Of a stretch of 64,000 bases of DNA, positions 19,583 through 30,987 are shown piece after piece. The position numbers were made by a program, and so were the translations under genes. Source of the DNA: Helichrysum umbraculigerum (taxonomy: Eukaryota; Streptophyta; Magnoliopsida; Asterales; Asteraceae); assembly GCA_949592205.1 (NCBI GenBank), contig CATIUR010000003.1, forward strand, positions 154,694,759 through 154,758,758, given 5' to 3'. Below the pieces are notes generated by a model. The model saw only the letters and a list, made by a program, of their open reading frames with translations, did not search any database and had not been told where the DNA came from. Position 1 is the first letter of the stretch. Each line of letters starts with the position of its first letter.

Positions 19583-22500
19583 ATCATGCCACTAATGATT
19601 GTGATAGTGATGATCAACCTATGAGGATGGCGGATGAAGATGTTAACTATTTGCAACAAAATAATTATCAGAGAGGCGGCTACCAGAACCGAAATTCGGG
19701 TAACTATTCGGGTAATTATCAAGGCAATAGATATTCTCAACAAGGTCAAAACTACTACAATCAATATCAAAGGGATAATGCACCACCACCACCAGCTCAG
19801 CAACAGAAAGCTACAGAATCTGCTTTAGAGAAGATGATGAAGGAATTCATTTCCAAACAGGATGCTTGTACTGAGAGGTTGAAAACCCAAATGACGAATT
19901 TGAGAATAAGTGTGGATCAAGGTCAGAAAAATCAACAAGCCTCGATTCAGGATTTGGAAAGGAAAATGGATCGGTTATCTGAGGGGCAGAGTAGTAGACC
20001 GACCGGTGGTTTATCGAGCAACACCCAACCGAACCCAAGGCAAACATCTTCTAGCGGTGGTCCAAAGCCATACCAACCACCACCAGCCCGAAATGAGCAT
20101 GCCAATGCTATTATCACTCGTAGCGAGAAAGAGCTACTACCTCCTCCGCCCAAAAAGGCCAAAGTTTCTAACACTATTTTGCAGGATACTGATGAGCAGG
20201 AGGTTGAAGATGAAGAAGAGGAGGCGGCTCAACCCACATCTATTCCGGTTTCACCTACACCTTCGGTTACTCCAGTTGCACAACCAACGGTGAAGGCATA
20301 TAAACCGAAGATTCCATACCCTCAACGCTTAAGGAAGGAAAAGATTGCTGCCCAGTATGGGAAGTTTGTTGATATGATCAAGGGCATTTGGATCAACGTG
20401 CCTTTGGTTGATGTTTTAGCTGGAATGCCGAACTATGCCAAGTTTATCAAAGATTTGGTGAGCAACAAGGATAAGCTATCGGAGGCATCAGCTACATTTT
20501 TGAATGATGAGTGTTCTGCTATCGTTCAGAATCAGATTCCACCAAAGTTGGGTGACCCGGGGAGTTTTATTGTTTCATGTACTTTAGGGAAATTTATGAC
20601 TTGTGATGCCCTAGCTGACTTAGGTGCTAGTATAAACTTAATGCCTTACTCCCTTTATGCTAAATTGTCTTTAGGATCCCTTAAGCCCACACGTATGAGT
20701 ATAAGACTGGCCGATAGATCATTCCAATATCCCGTAGGGATTGCGGAAAATATGTTGATAGAGGTAGGTCAATTTACTTTTCCTGTTGACATTGTGATCC
20801 TCGAAATGGAGGAAGATAGTAAAGTCCCACTCATTCTAGGACGTCCTTTTTTACATACTGCTGATGCCATTATTCATGTTAAAAATAAGCAGTTGACCTT
20901 AGGAGTGGGCCAGGAGAGGATTGCTTTCACGGTTGATAAGGCTATGAAGCATCCTTATTCTAATGATGATTCTTGTTTTAGAATTGATGTTGTAGATGAG
21001 GTCGTGGATGAGGAGTTACAGGAATTGCTCAACTTTGGAACAGAAGGAGGAATAGCCGGAGAGCTTCTAAGAGGAATGGAAACTATGTTGATTGATAAAG
21101 AGCCACAAGAGGAAGAAAGATTTGAGGAGTTGAAGAGTGAGGATCAGATGAGGATCAAGACTTCACTTGAGGACCCAGTGAGAGACTTGGAGCTGAAACC
21201 GCTTCCAAGCCATTTGGAATATGCTTTCTTGCAAGAAGAAAATCTATTACCGGTTGTAATTTCTTCTACTCTTGTTAATTCTGAAAAATGCATGTTACTT
21301 GATGTGTTGAAAGCTCACAAGGGCGCCTTTGCTTGGCGTACATCGGACATACCTGGGATAAGCCCATCTTTCTGCAAACATAAAATAAACTTTTTAGATG
21401 ATGTAAAACCCGTTGTTCAAAGACAACGGAGGCTTAACCCGAACATGAAAGATGTTGTCAAGAAGGAGGTAGTTAAATTGCTTGATGCGGGTATAATTTA
21501 CCCAATTTCTGATAGCCCTTGGGTGAGTCCTATCCATTGTGTGCCTAAAAAGGGGGGTATGATTGTTGTGACGAATGACCAAAATGAATTAGTTCCCACT
21601 AGGACAGTCACGGGATGGCGAGTGTGTATAGACTATAGGAAGCTTAATGATGCCACCCGAAAGGACCATTTCCCTTTGCCTTTTATCGACCAAATGTTAG
21701 AAAGACTTGCCGGTAATGAATTCTTTTGTTTTCTTGACGGGTTTTCAGGATATTTTCAAATTCCCATAGACCCTAAAGATCAAGAGAAAACTACGTTTAC
21801 TTGTCCTTTTGGCATGTATGCATATAGGAGAATGCCTTTCGGGCTTTGTAACGCCCCAGCCACTTTTCAAAGGTGTATGATTGCTATTTTTCAGGATATG
21901 ATTGAGACTTCCATGGAAGTTTTCATGGATGATTTTTCAGTTTTTGGAAATTCTTTTGAAACTTGTTTGTCTAATTTGGATAAAATGCTTGAAAGATGTG
22001 AAAAGGCACATTTGGTTTTGAATTGGGAAAAATGTCATTTTATGGTTAAAGAGGGTATTGTTTTGGGACACAAGGTGTCAAGTGTGGGGATTGAGGTTGA
22101 CAGGGCAAAGATTGATGTCATTGCCAAGTTACCTCCACCCGCCAATGTTAAGGGAGTTAGAAGTTTCTTAGGTCATGCGGGTTTCTACCGTAGGTTCATT
22201 AAAGACTTTTCTAAAATCACTAGACCCATGACCAAATTGCTTGAGAAAGATGTCACTTTTGTGTTTAATGATGAATGTTTGAAAGCTTTTGAGACTTTAA
22301 AGAATAGGTTGACCAATGCACCTATTATGGTTTCACCTGATTGGTCTCAGCCTTTTGAATTGATGTGTGACGCTAGTGACTACGCCTTAGGGGCTGTTTT
22401 AGGACAAAGGGAGGGGAACCATTTTAAACCTATTTACTATGCTAGTAAGACTTTAAATGGAGCGCAACAGAATTATACCACGACTGAAAAAGAGCTCCTT

Positions 22501-23240
22501 GCAGTTGTCTTTGCTTTTGATAAGTTTAGACCTTACCTTGTCCTATCTAAGACCGTAGTTTTCACAGACCACTCAGCCCTTAAGTATTTGTTTGCCAAAC
22601 AAGATGCTAAGCCACGTCTCATTCGTTTGATTCTTTTATTGCAAGAATTTGACATTGAGATAAAAGATAAAAAGGGGGCTGAAAACCTTGCCGCCGATCA
22701 CTTGTCGAGATTGGAGAATCCAAACCTGGACAGGCTAGGCGATACTAACATTGATGATTCTTTTCCCGAGGAATTTCTTTTGCAGGTAGGTGATGATGTG
22801 GAGAATGAGGAAGAAACACCTTGGTACGCGGATTTTGCTAATTATTTAGTTGCAGGTGTTTTGAGGAAAGGAATGACCCACCAACAGAAAAGCAAGTTTT
22901 TCTCGGACTTGAAATATTATTTTTGGGATGATCCGTATCTGTTTCGGGTTTGTGCTGATGGGATGATTAGAAGATGTGTTTTTGGGGGTGAAACGAGAAG
23001 AATTTTGGATGAGTGCCACCATGGACCAACCGGTGGACACTATGGACCGTCTGTTACAGCTAAAAAGGTTTATGATGCAGGTTTTTATTGGCCTACCATT
23101 TTCAAGGAAGCACAAACACTTTGCCAAACTTGCGATGCTTGTCAAAGAACTGGCAACATCTCCAAAAGGGATGAAATGCCACAACAGAGCATTCAAGTTT
23201 GTGAGGTGTTTGACATTTGGGGAATAGATTTCATGGGCTG
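19583..23240 (+). pseudogene. gag-pol: Athila gag C-terminus, protease, RT, RNase H and integrase N-terminus
   Basis: The frame is open from the insertion edge to a frameshift near 23240. It starts within gag just past the knuckle region (HATNDCDSDD). A Gln/Asn/Pro-rich tail with a coiled segment (residues about 60-125 from 19621) follows. Protease: CDALADLGASINLMP (20602) and LILGRPFL. RT: CIDYRKLND (21625), FLDGFSGYFQIP (about 21732), MPFGLCNAPATF, VFMDDFSVFG (21916). RNase H: MCDASDYALGAVLG (22363), FTDHSALKYLF (22561) and AADHLSRL. Integrase zinc finger HHGPTGGHYG to CQTCDACQRTG, then the first catalytic Asp in WGIDFMG (23221). Around 23236-23245 the frame shifts by one, consistent with loss of one base. 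The remaining frame runs to TGA at 23341-23343 as nonsense sequence. Confidence 0.9.
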
Positions 23241-24080
23241 TTCCCACCATCTCATAAGTGTGTATATATTTTGGTTGCGGTGGATTATGTGTCCAAATGG
23301 GCGGAGGCAAAAGCGTTACCGAAGAATGATGCTCGGGTTGTGATTGATTTTCTGAAAAGTTTGTTTTGTCGGTTTGGAATCCCTAAAGCTTTAATTAGTG
23401 ACCGTGGGAGCCATTTCGCGAACCAACAATTAGAGAAGGTTTTAAAGAAGTATGGGGTTAATCACAGGTTTTCAACTTCTTACCACCCACAAACGAGTGG
23501 TCAAGTAGAAAACACCAATAGAGCTTTAAAGAGAATTTTGGAGAAGACGGTAAAGGACAACCGAGCTGTTTGGGCGAAGAAGCTTGATGATGCTTTGTGG
23601 GCATTTCGCACTGCTTACAAGACACCGATTGGAACTACACCTTACAGGTTGCTTTATGGTAAGACGTGTCATTTGTCGATGGAGATAGAGCATAAGGCTT
23701 ATTGGGCACTTAAAAATTGCAATACGGATTTAGTAGAAGCCGGTGAGATGAGGTTTCTTCAATTGCATGAGTTGGATGAATTGAGGATGAATGCTTATGA
23801 GAGTTCAAAGTTGTATAAGGAGAGGACCAAAGTTTGGCATGATCGGAAATTGAAGGTGCGCAAGGAATTTAAAGCTGGAGATAAGGTACTTTTGTTTTAA
23901 TCTCGTTTTAAATTGAAACAACCAAATTTTAAACCTAGATGAACTGGTCCATATACGGTTAAGCACGGTTATCCTTCTGGTTATGTTGAGTTGTTTAAAA
24001 CAGATGGAGATAGTTTCATTGTTAATGGTCATAGATTGAAGCATTATCAGATGTTGAAAACGAGTGGGAGGCACTCGTGA
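23241..24080 (+). pseudogene. pol: Athila integrase core and C-terminus, after frameshift
   Basis: The integrase continues in the next frame: KCVYILVAVDYVSKWAEA, the second catalytic Asp in LISDRGSHFAN (about 23393) and the Glu in TSGQVENTNRALK (about 23500), then ALWAFRTAYKTPIGTTPYRL and a basic tail ending FKAGDKVLLF with TAA at 23898-23900. Beyond this stop, similarity continues (TGPYTVKHGYPSGYVEL, NGHRLKHYQML to about 24075) but with another stop near 23939. The DDE triad is present but split over two frames. Confidence 0.85.
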
Positions 24081-24206
24081 TTTACCCTAAGAACTGATAA
24101 ATTCAAAGGTTTGAACTTTGTGGGTGTGTTCACTGGAAACCCTCACGAGACTATAACTCGTCCACTTGGGATACCGAGGGGTTTAAAGGCTTATTGCATA
24201 TGCTAA

Positions 24207-25250
24207 CACTAGTACAAAAATGAGATTTGGTCACACATAGCCAGAATTAAACGGCCACACATTTGAATATTTATGTGGCTAAAGGTACCAAAATAAAAAT
24301 CAAGTTATTAGTTAGCCACATATGAACTCCGATCATGTGACCATTCGAGAATGTATTGCCACACCTTTAGACATTTATGTGGCTAACGATCACAACAATT
24401 TTTTGACTGATTATTTAGCCACATATGAATTGGAATGCGTGACGAATGAAGAGTAAGTTTGAAGCATTAGTCACGATACACATATAAAACGTGACAAATC
24501 TATGTCACACACTTGAATCACTGTGACCAAATGCCATATATGGTCACATGAGGTAATTGTTTATGTGTCTAAATCATAGAGTCGAGTTTGTCACACAAGA
24601 TTTTAGTGTAGCCAAAATCCGGTACATATGGTCACATAACTATTATGTGTGTCTAAACTTTAGCGTGTGTTAGCTTGCCAAAAGCTAATGTGTATAGTCA
24701 CATTAATTTCTAGCACAATTATGTGACTACTTGGATTTATAATAGTCACACCATATCACAAATGTATATCTAAATGATGTTTATGGTCACACTCTAGGTG
24801 ATTATATGTGACCAATATATTTATAACAGTCACGTCGTTAAATATTCACGTGGCTATTATTTAGGCCAAAAATGGGTAAATAAAATAATGATTAAATTTG
24901 ATATTAGTCACATTGAGTGTTTGTGTGTCTAATTCATGAGATTTTATATGGTCACATGAGGTAAATGTTTATGTGTCTAAATTTTGTCACACATGATTTT
25001 AGTGTAGTCAAAATCCGGTACATATGGTCACATAACTATTATGTGTGTCTAAACTTTAGCGTGTGTTAGCTTGCCAAAAGCTAATGTATATAGTCACATT
25101 TGTTTCTAGCACGATCATGTGACTATATGGATCTATAATAGCCACACAATATCACAAATGTGTATCTAAATAATGTTTATGGTGACACTTTAGGTGATTA
25201 TATGTAACCAAATTTTACATTCGAGTTTATTCAACTGCCTGAGATTAGGT
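24207..25250. repeat. Left TIR and subterminal repeats of the CACTA element
   Basis: The region is dense with TGGTCACA, TGTGGCTAA and GTGTGTCTAA words in both orientations. A segment of about 265 bp is duplicated: 24537-24800 recurs at 24953-25215 with few changes (for example CCGGTACATATGGTCACATA at both). No gene. Confidence 0.85.
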
Positions 25251-25401
25251 ATGTTTTACTAGCATAGTGATGATATAAGTTAATATTTGAGCTTTTAAAT
25301 AGTACTTCGAAACATTTTATGCGGTTTTTGTTTTTGTGGATTATGTCACAAATGTAAAATTTGATAGGTATACTACAAGAGATAGATGTTAACAAAATGT
25401 T

Positions 25402-25730
25402 TTTTTTTTTTTTTTTTTTTTGTTAAGGGGACGGTACCCCGGCAAAATTTTATTAGATAAAAAAAATAGTAATTTCAGGTATACGATAGGTATTCCCGAA
25501 GGGACGTTTTAAGTGAATGTCCAAAACACATAGAAAATCTCCTAATACTAGCCTTAATCTAATCCAACTCCTATGTCGGCCATTTTTACAATAATACCTA
25601 TAAAATCTAAAATGGCCAACACTAGAAAAAGAAAAATACAATCTAAAATGGCCTCAAATATGACCATTTTTACAATTCATCCTAGAACGTAAAAAACAAA
25701 AATCTTCAAGTCTTGCATGTGTACCTGACT
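25402..25730 (-). mobile_element. Possible LINE 3' end fragment
   Basis: A T-run of about 22 (25400-25421) is followed by AAGGGGACGGTACCCCGGC and AAAATTTTATTA. That is the minus-strand image of a poly-A-tailed LINE 3' end of a type I recall from plant genomes. No coding domain is visible, and I could not find the target-site duplication or the 5' limit, so the boundaries are approximate. Confidence 0.35.
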
Positions 25731-26281
25731 AGACATCCACCAATTACACACCCTCCAATCACCACCTACAAAAATAAGATTATGACAATATAACTCAAAT
25801 TTAGTCACATCTAATTTGTACATAAACTATATTTCCCATCAAAACAAACTCCAATATCTTCCATCAATTAGCATCATCCAGTTTCCCTTTTCTCCTTACT
25901 ACACAATCTCTTCTGACTCGATATATCTTGACCCAACATTCATAGCCCACCCAAACTTATAATCAGATTTCACACCCTTACTACGTTGACCGTCCACTAC
26001 CAGGCCATCATATCCTATCATAAGCAGTCCATAGAAGCTATTAAAATCCACGTTAACAAAGTTAACCATTTTTTCATTCCAACAGAAAAATAACAAGCAG
26101 CAATTCCTTTGCACCAAGTAGTCCAATAGCTAGCCTAATTATAATGATGTAACATACGGATCATAAAGCTTGACATTTTAATACCAATACCCACACTGTT
26201 TTAATACCAATACCAATACGGATCATTGGTATAATGGTATATATGACTAGGAGACCCGGCACTAGTATTAGATTGAGAAGT
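25731..26281. other. CACTA interior without recognisable gene
   Basis: AT-rich sequence. A 75-codon minus-strand ORF (25899-26126) has no domain that I recognise. It lies just downstream of the minus-strand transposase relic and may be its 3' untranslated part. Confidence 0.4.
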
Positions 26282-27340
26282 TCATGTACTAGAATCAATT
26301 AAGCTCTCAAATTCTGCGTTTATACATTGTCCATACATTTGTTTATTTTTTAAAACACCATCCACCTCCAACCATACTTTAGGATCAAAAGGTATCTCAG
26401 GTTGTTCGACACCATCAAAGGGTTGCTCAACACCATCAGATTGAAGCCTTTCTTTAATCTTTTCCTCATACTTTTGAGCCACTTTTTCTGCTTTTCCATC
26501 ACACCACTCACCGTTACCCTTATTCTTTTTGTGCAACTTAGCAAAAAAGTTAAGTCTGTTTGGTGTATGCCCTAATTTGTTCTCCTGCGTAAAGTACAAT
26601 CAAATTCAACCATAAGAAATTAAAGTCGATGCATATTAAAAATAAGTTATGTAAGTATTGATCAATGTCACACACTAATCAACATTTTCTGAACTATAAA
26701 CTACTCAACTATGCAAATAAACAATCAGGGTAAGATACACGTAGCTTCTGTCCACAGTCTTTTTCCTACAAAACTCATTTAGAAAAGGCACAAGTAGAAT
26801 TCAGAAAAATCTAGTAAAAATTGTATATATGTACCATGATTTTATCTACCTAATTACCAAAAATTATGAAAATATAATATGTTTAAGTCCTCCAAACGAA
26901 GTCTGCAAGTGGTTGACCTGCTGTTGACAGCAGGTGCAATTTGCTGTTGCAGACATTTTTCATCTATCAAACATGCATGAATTGACTCGATCTTACTGTA
27001 CAACCTAGATAAATAAGTTATGGACAATTAATAAAAGCTTCAACTAAGCATACTACTTTTTGTCAGCTGAAATAGCCTTTGACCCATAATGCATCACAGA
27101 TTAAGGAGCAAGGTATGAATGGAACATTAATAATGGAACACTTATTTGTAGGCCAATCACAGTAACAAAGCAACAAATAAAGTTTAGGCTAAGTATTTGA
27201 AAGTGTTTCGAGTCTTACGGAGACTAGATAAATAATATGAAACCATTTCAAGAACCACAAGGTAAGAATTTGAATGATTGTCAATGTCGTATTATAAATA
27301 TTAATATACCGAGCCAATTTTATTCACTTTAATTAACATG

Positions 27341-27391
<51 letters not shown>

Positions 27392-27392
27392 T

Positions 27393-27456
<64 letters not shown>

Positions 27457-27783
27457 TTATATATTTGAGTAGACATACCATTCTTCGAAGATGTATGGCA
27501 AAGTTAACGGATCCTCTGATGTGGCTAACAATCGAATCACCTCCATCTTCAGCATAAACTCTTTTTCGATTCTTTGATCCGTTTTCTGAAAGTTTCTGCC
27601 ACTTTGGGTCCAACCAAGACTCAATGATCCTTTCCCAATCTTCATGGTGTACAAAGTAAGGATGAAACGGTTTCCAATCAACCTGGCTAGTACTATTTGA
27701 TTCCTTTTTGCATTGTTTTTTACCCGGGTTTCATGTTTGTCTACATATTGCCTTTGATTTTCTTCCCAAACGTGTCTTGCCAT
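26282..27783 (-). pseudogene. CACTA Transposase_24-like (En/Spm accessory) gene relic, two exons
   Basis: The minus-strand exon at 27783-27480 gives ARHVWEENQRQYVDKHETRV, then after a frame change near 27670 HEDWERIIESWLDPKWQKLS, SKNRKRVYAEDGG and IVSHIRGSVNFA. An intron holding a TA/CA microsatellite follows. The second exon (from about 26586 after a CAG acceptor) gives ENKLGHTPNRLNFFAKLHKK, GNGEWCDGKAEKVAQKYEEK and PKVWLEVDG. The order matches the plant transposase (Ptta/En/Spm, Transposase_24) family, whose members bind CACTA subterminal repeats. The frameshift and fragmentary ends make it a relic. Confidence 0.65.
27343..27456. repeat. Compound microsatellite (TA)n(CA)n(TA)n
   Basis: About 45 bp of TA, then an ACACAC block of about 22 bp (27393-27414), then TA again. 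It lies in the intron of the minus-strand transposase relic. ORFs across it are artefacts. Confidence 0.95.
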
Positions 27784-28279
27784 TCAGGATTCATACCCTC
27801 TTCATATAGATATAAATCCTACACGCGACATCAAATATATATAAAAAAATGTATTTTAAATATTGTTGACAACTAAGATATAACTAGAATAGTCATCTTA
27901 AACCTTTTGTACATATGTTCAACTAAAGTGTTGTCAAGAAGATGCCACTCAGTTTTTTTTCCCCAAAAAACGAGCCCTTGTATTCTTTTGTGCTTGATCT
28001 TGGAACCTCAAGTTCCAAGTAGCTATGAAGTTTTTACAGATAATGTAATTAACAAATCATGCACAAAGTAACTTCATATAATATAGTTATTACTTACTTA
28101 AGTCCATCAATGTGGATTACTTTCTTTTCAGCATTTTTTGTTGGGGCATTTTTTCTCAAATATGTCCCCCGCTTCTTCTCTTCTCTCGAACTGATAAACC
28201 ATGCCCTATACATATTATGGTATACAACATATCAAATAATATAAATCCCCAACATCAGTTTGTATTTCGGAGTCTCTTG

Positions 28280-28460
28280 CTACTTGCGGTTCAGTAGCAT
28301 TAATTTCAGTAGCACGCATTTCAGTATCAGGCAATTCAGTAGTCATGACAAGCATTGTTGGCACTTTGGATATAGCAACAGTTGTAGCATCATGACCTCT
28401 TTTATGACTGTTTTTGCGACCTGTCCTTGATCGAGAACCATTTCCTCTTGTACCTGCCAG
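28280..28460 (-). pseudogene. Possible upstream exon of the CACTA minus-strand gene
   Basis: The minus strand reads RGNGSRSRTGRKNSHKRGHD, then TTVAISKVPTMLVMTTELPD and a Thr/Glu-rich tail ending VGDLYYL, with no stop. The basic start followed by an acidic repeat (TE-LPDTEMRATEINATE) resembles the N-terminal regions of Transposase_24 proteins. Splice sites were not determined, so the join to the exon at 27783 is inference. Confidence 0.4.
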
Positions 28461-29964
28461 CTAACTAGAAACAAAAAAGATCCACATTTACCAGTCTAGA
28501 CTCAACCACGGTCAAAACTTTTTCATTTAAAATGTATTACAATTGTATTACATTAATCAGTTGCAGGCTACTAAAATTTTCTATTTCATACACGAATTCC
28601 AGTCTTCTATCAAAAAATAGTACACACCATATCATTATTTAAGTGAGTTGATTATTAGTTGTGTATGAACTAGGGTGAATTGAATAGTGATGTATCAAAT
28701 TAAATGGGTAAAACTGAATCATTGATTTTTTAACCAAATATACTAACCCCCCCCCCCCCCCCCCCCCAAAAAAAAATGAATCAAATGTTCGGCTTAAAAG
28801 AATCCAAAAATCTGACCCAAAGACCCATCTAGACTCAAAACTCGATAAGAACCGAGACCCAACCCGAAAAGACCATTTTGCCACCTTTAGTTAATTAACA
28901 GATACATATGCTAAACTTCTGTTAAACAATGCCACACGATATCATTATTTCGAAGAGCTGATAGTTAAATCGTGTATGAACTAGGGTAATCTGCCCAACA
29001 CCGCATTTCTAGATAGAAGTGTATTATATTTAGTTTGATGAGTCAAATTGGGCTACTAACTGTTTTAAAGTGAAAACTGTCCCAATAAAACCGCAAACCA
29101 GTTGGTTTTACAATATCAATAACAGAAACTTTAGTATAGATTCAGTTTTGGGTCATAAAACCCCATGCCTTACAAGTTAAATGGTCCAAAAATCAGTCAT
29201 AACCTGCTATCGATAGCCTATAGGAATGTTCTATTACTTAAAGTCCAAAAGATAATATTATAATTTATCAAGCACACTAAAGGACAAGTTAACATACACA
29301 TACACACACATGTATATCAGCTGAACCAAAGTACAACCAACAAGTTCCATCAAACCCCAATTCATTGTTGGCAATTGTAAAGCACAATCAACATTTGGTA
29401 GTTCAACAGTCCAATTTTGTGATTGTAAATCAAGTTGCAACCCATCAATAGCTTCACATAAATCAACCTTCTTTGCAATTTTGTAATTACTTTTTTATGA
29501 AATAATCACCATATTGGTGATTAGAGTTTACTGGATAGCTACCTTTTAAAATTATTTGAATCAAAATAGTATCCTACAATCGTGAATTTCCGGTAGCTTG
29601 TTGGTTGTAGATTAGTCAACATATATATGAATAATACACACACAGGTAATGTAACCAACCGGATGCACTGAAAAACATTAATAAAACCCACCAGGTTCGA
29701 TATTCAACGAACCTAGATCAAAAATTCTACATATAAATTCTTAAGAATAAATAGTTGTAATGTTTACCCGGGTGAAATCTGGTGTGGGTCTGGCAAAGAT
29801 TAGGGCTAGCGTGATGATGTACACTTTGATTTGGGGAAAAGATTGATATACGATGACATGCCAGAATTGAGAGGACTATCAGGGAGTTTGTTTTTGACGA
29901 AATAATCCGGCGCTAATTTTGTGCCAATATAAATAAATTGAATTGAATTTTTAAAAATGATCTT
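28461..29964. other. CACTA interior, non-coding
   Basis: No gene recognised. It includes a C21 A9 run (28747-28776) and a direct repeat of about 55 bp (28621-28675 and 28932-28987, sharing ATATCATTATTT and GTGTATGAACTAGGGT). ORFs here are short and lack domains. On the minus strand it may be the promoter and leader of the transposase relic. Confidence 0.5.
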
Positions 29965-29970
29965 ATTCTA

Positions 29971-30104
29971 AGGGGAGTTGATTGATACAACATTGATTTT
30001 GATTCTTACAATAAAACTGTGCATCAACGAGTTGTACAGCATGCTTTAGGTGTGTAAAAGTGTGGTGTAAGAATGAAGTAATGTGTTGTATTTATCAACA
30101 CCCT
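29971..30104. mobile_element. MITE with AGGG TIRs and 6-bp TSD
   Basis: The element is 134 bp. The left end AGGGGAGTTGATTGATACAA and the reverse-complemented right end AGGGTGTTGATAAATACAAC form imperfect TIRs of about 21 bp. The TSD is ATTCTA at 29965-29970 and 30105-30110. A second copy of the same family lies 125 bp away (30229-30360). Confidence 0.75.
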
Positions 30105-30228
30105 ATTCTAAGTTATATGAGTACTTAAGTACATAGTACAATTTATTACTGTATTTTTGAAGTTCTAAATGGGAGCAAGATAACAATACGTAATTTTGTT
30201 GTGGTTGTTGTTTGATATATATATATAT

Positions 30229-30360
30229 GGGAGGTGATAAATACAACTACTTTTTTGATTCAAACACCAATTTAATGCTTTACAATATTTGTACTGCGAG
30301 CTTTAATGATTGTACAGTTTGTTGTAGGTAGTAATTTATTTGTTGTATATATCAACTCCC
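30229..30360. mobile_element. Second MITE of the same family
   Basis: About 132 bp, with ends GGGAGGTGATAAATACAAC and, reverse-complemented, GGGAGTTGATATATACAAC. It lies in TA-repeat sequence, so the TSD cannot be resolved. The shared TIR core (TTGATNNATACAAC) relates it to the copy at 29971. Confidence 0.65.
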
Positions 30361-30780
30361 TATATATATATATATATATATAAAAGTTTGGTAAGATCAC
30401 AAATTTATGTAACAATCTAAAATCTATAATTTTTCAACGGAAAACTAAAAAAGTACCGTTGCTAGATTGTGATGCCAAAATTCCTTCGAATAGAAAATCA
30501 AAATGTCGTTTCTAATATTGGCGCCAAAACTCTCTCCAAAAAGGGTAAGGTACAAATGGAAATATCAACGGAAAAGTACCAAATTCCCGTTGCAAACACA
30601 TGGCGCCAAATTTCCCTCCAAAATCATGAAATTTACAACGGAATCTCCAACGAAATTCGTTGTTGAATTCTTAAACTCTTTTTGGTGTTGTTCCGTTGTT
30701 GAATGCGTTGGTAATACCCAGTATTACCAACGAATTATTAAGTCGTTGAAAAAGTTCCATTAATTGGTGTTTGCAACTTG
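30361..30780. other. CACTA interior with CAACGGA/TCCGTTG repeats
   Basis: AT-rich. CAACGGA or its complement recurs several times (near 30436, 30460, 30566, 30637, 30690). Two overlapping short ORFs (30469-30763) show no domain. Possibly another non-autonomous insertion, with unresolved ends. Confidence 0.35.
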
Positions 30781-30784
30781 TATG

Positions 30785-30987
30785 GTCAAATTGTTATATG
30801 ACATTATCTAAGTTTAATAATGGAATATATGATATACGACATTACAAATATCACATATGCCACTATTAAACTTGGGATAAAATTACTTCATCATTTTAGA
30901 ATATACTACATTATCCTAAGTTTAATAATGAAATATATGATATATGACATTACCAATATTACATATGTCACCATTAAACTTAGGATA
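30785..30987. repeat. Left part of a 108-bp tandem array interrupted by the Tekay element
   Basis: Nearly two units (about 108 bp) of an array that continues right of the Tekay element at 43362-44100. Each unit contains CCTAAGTTTAATAATGG and CCACTATTAAACTTAGG, an inverted repeat with 17-base arms and one mismatch around a spacer of about 37 bp. The last five bases, GGATA (30983-30987), are the Tekay target-site duplication. Confidence 0.85.
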
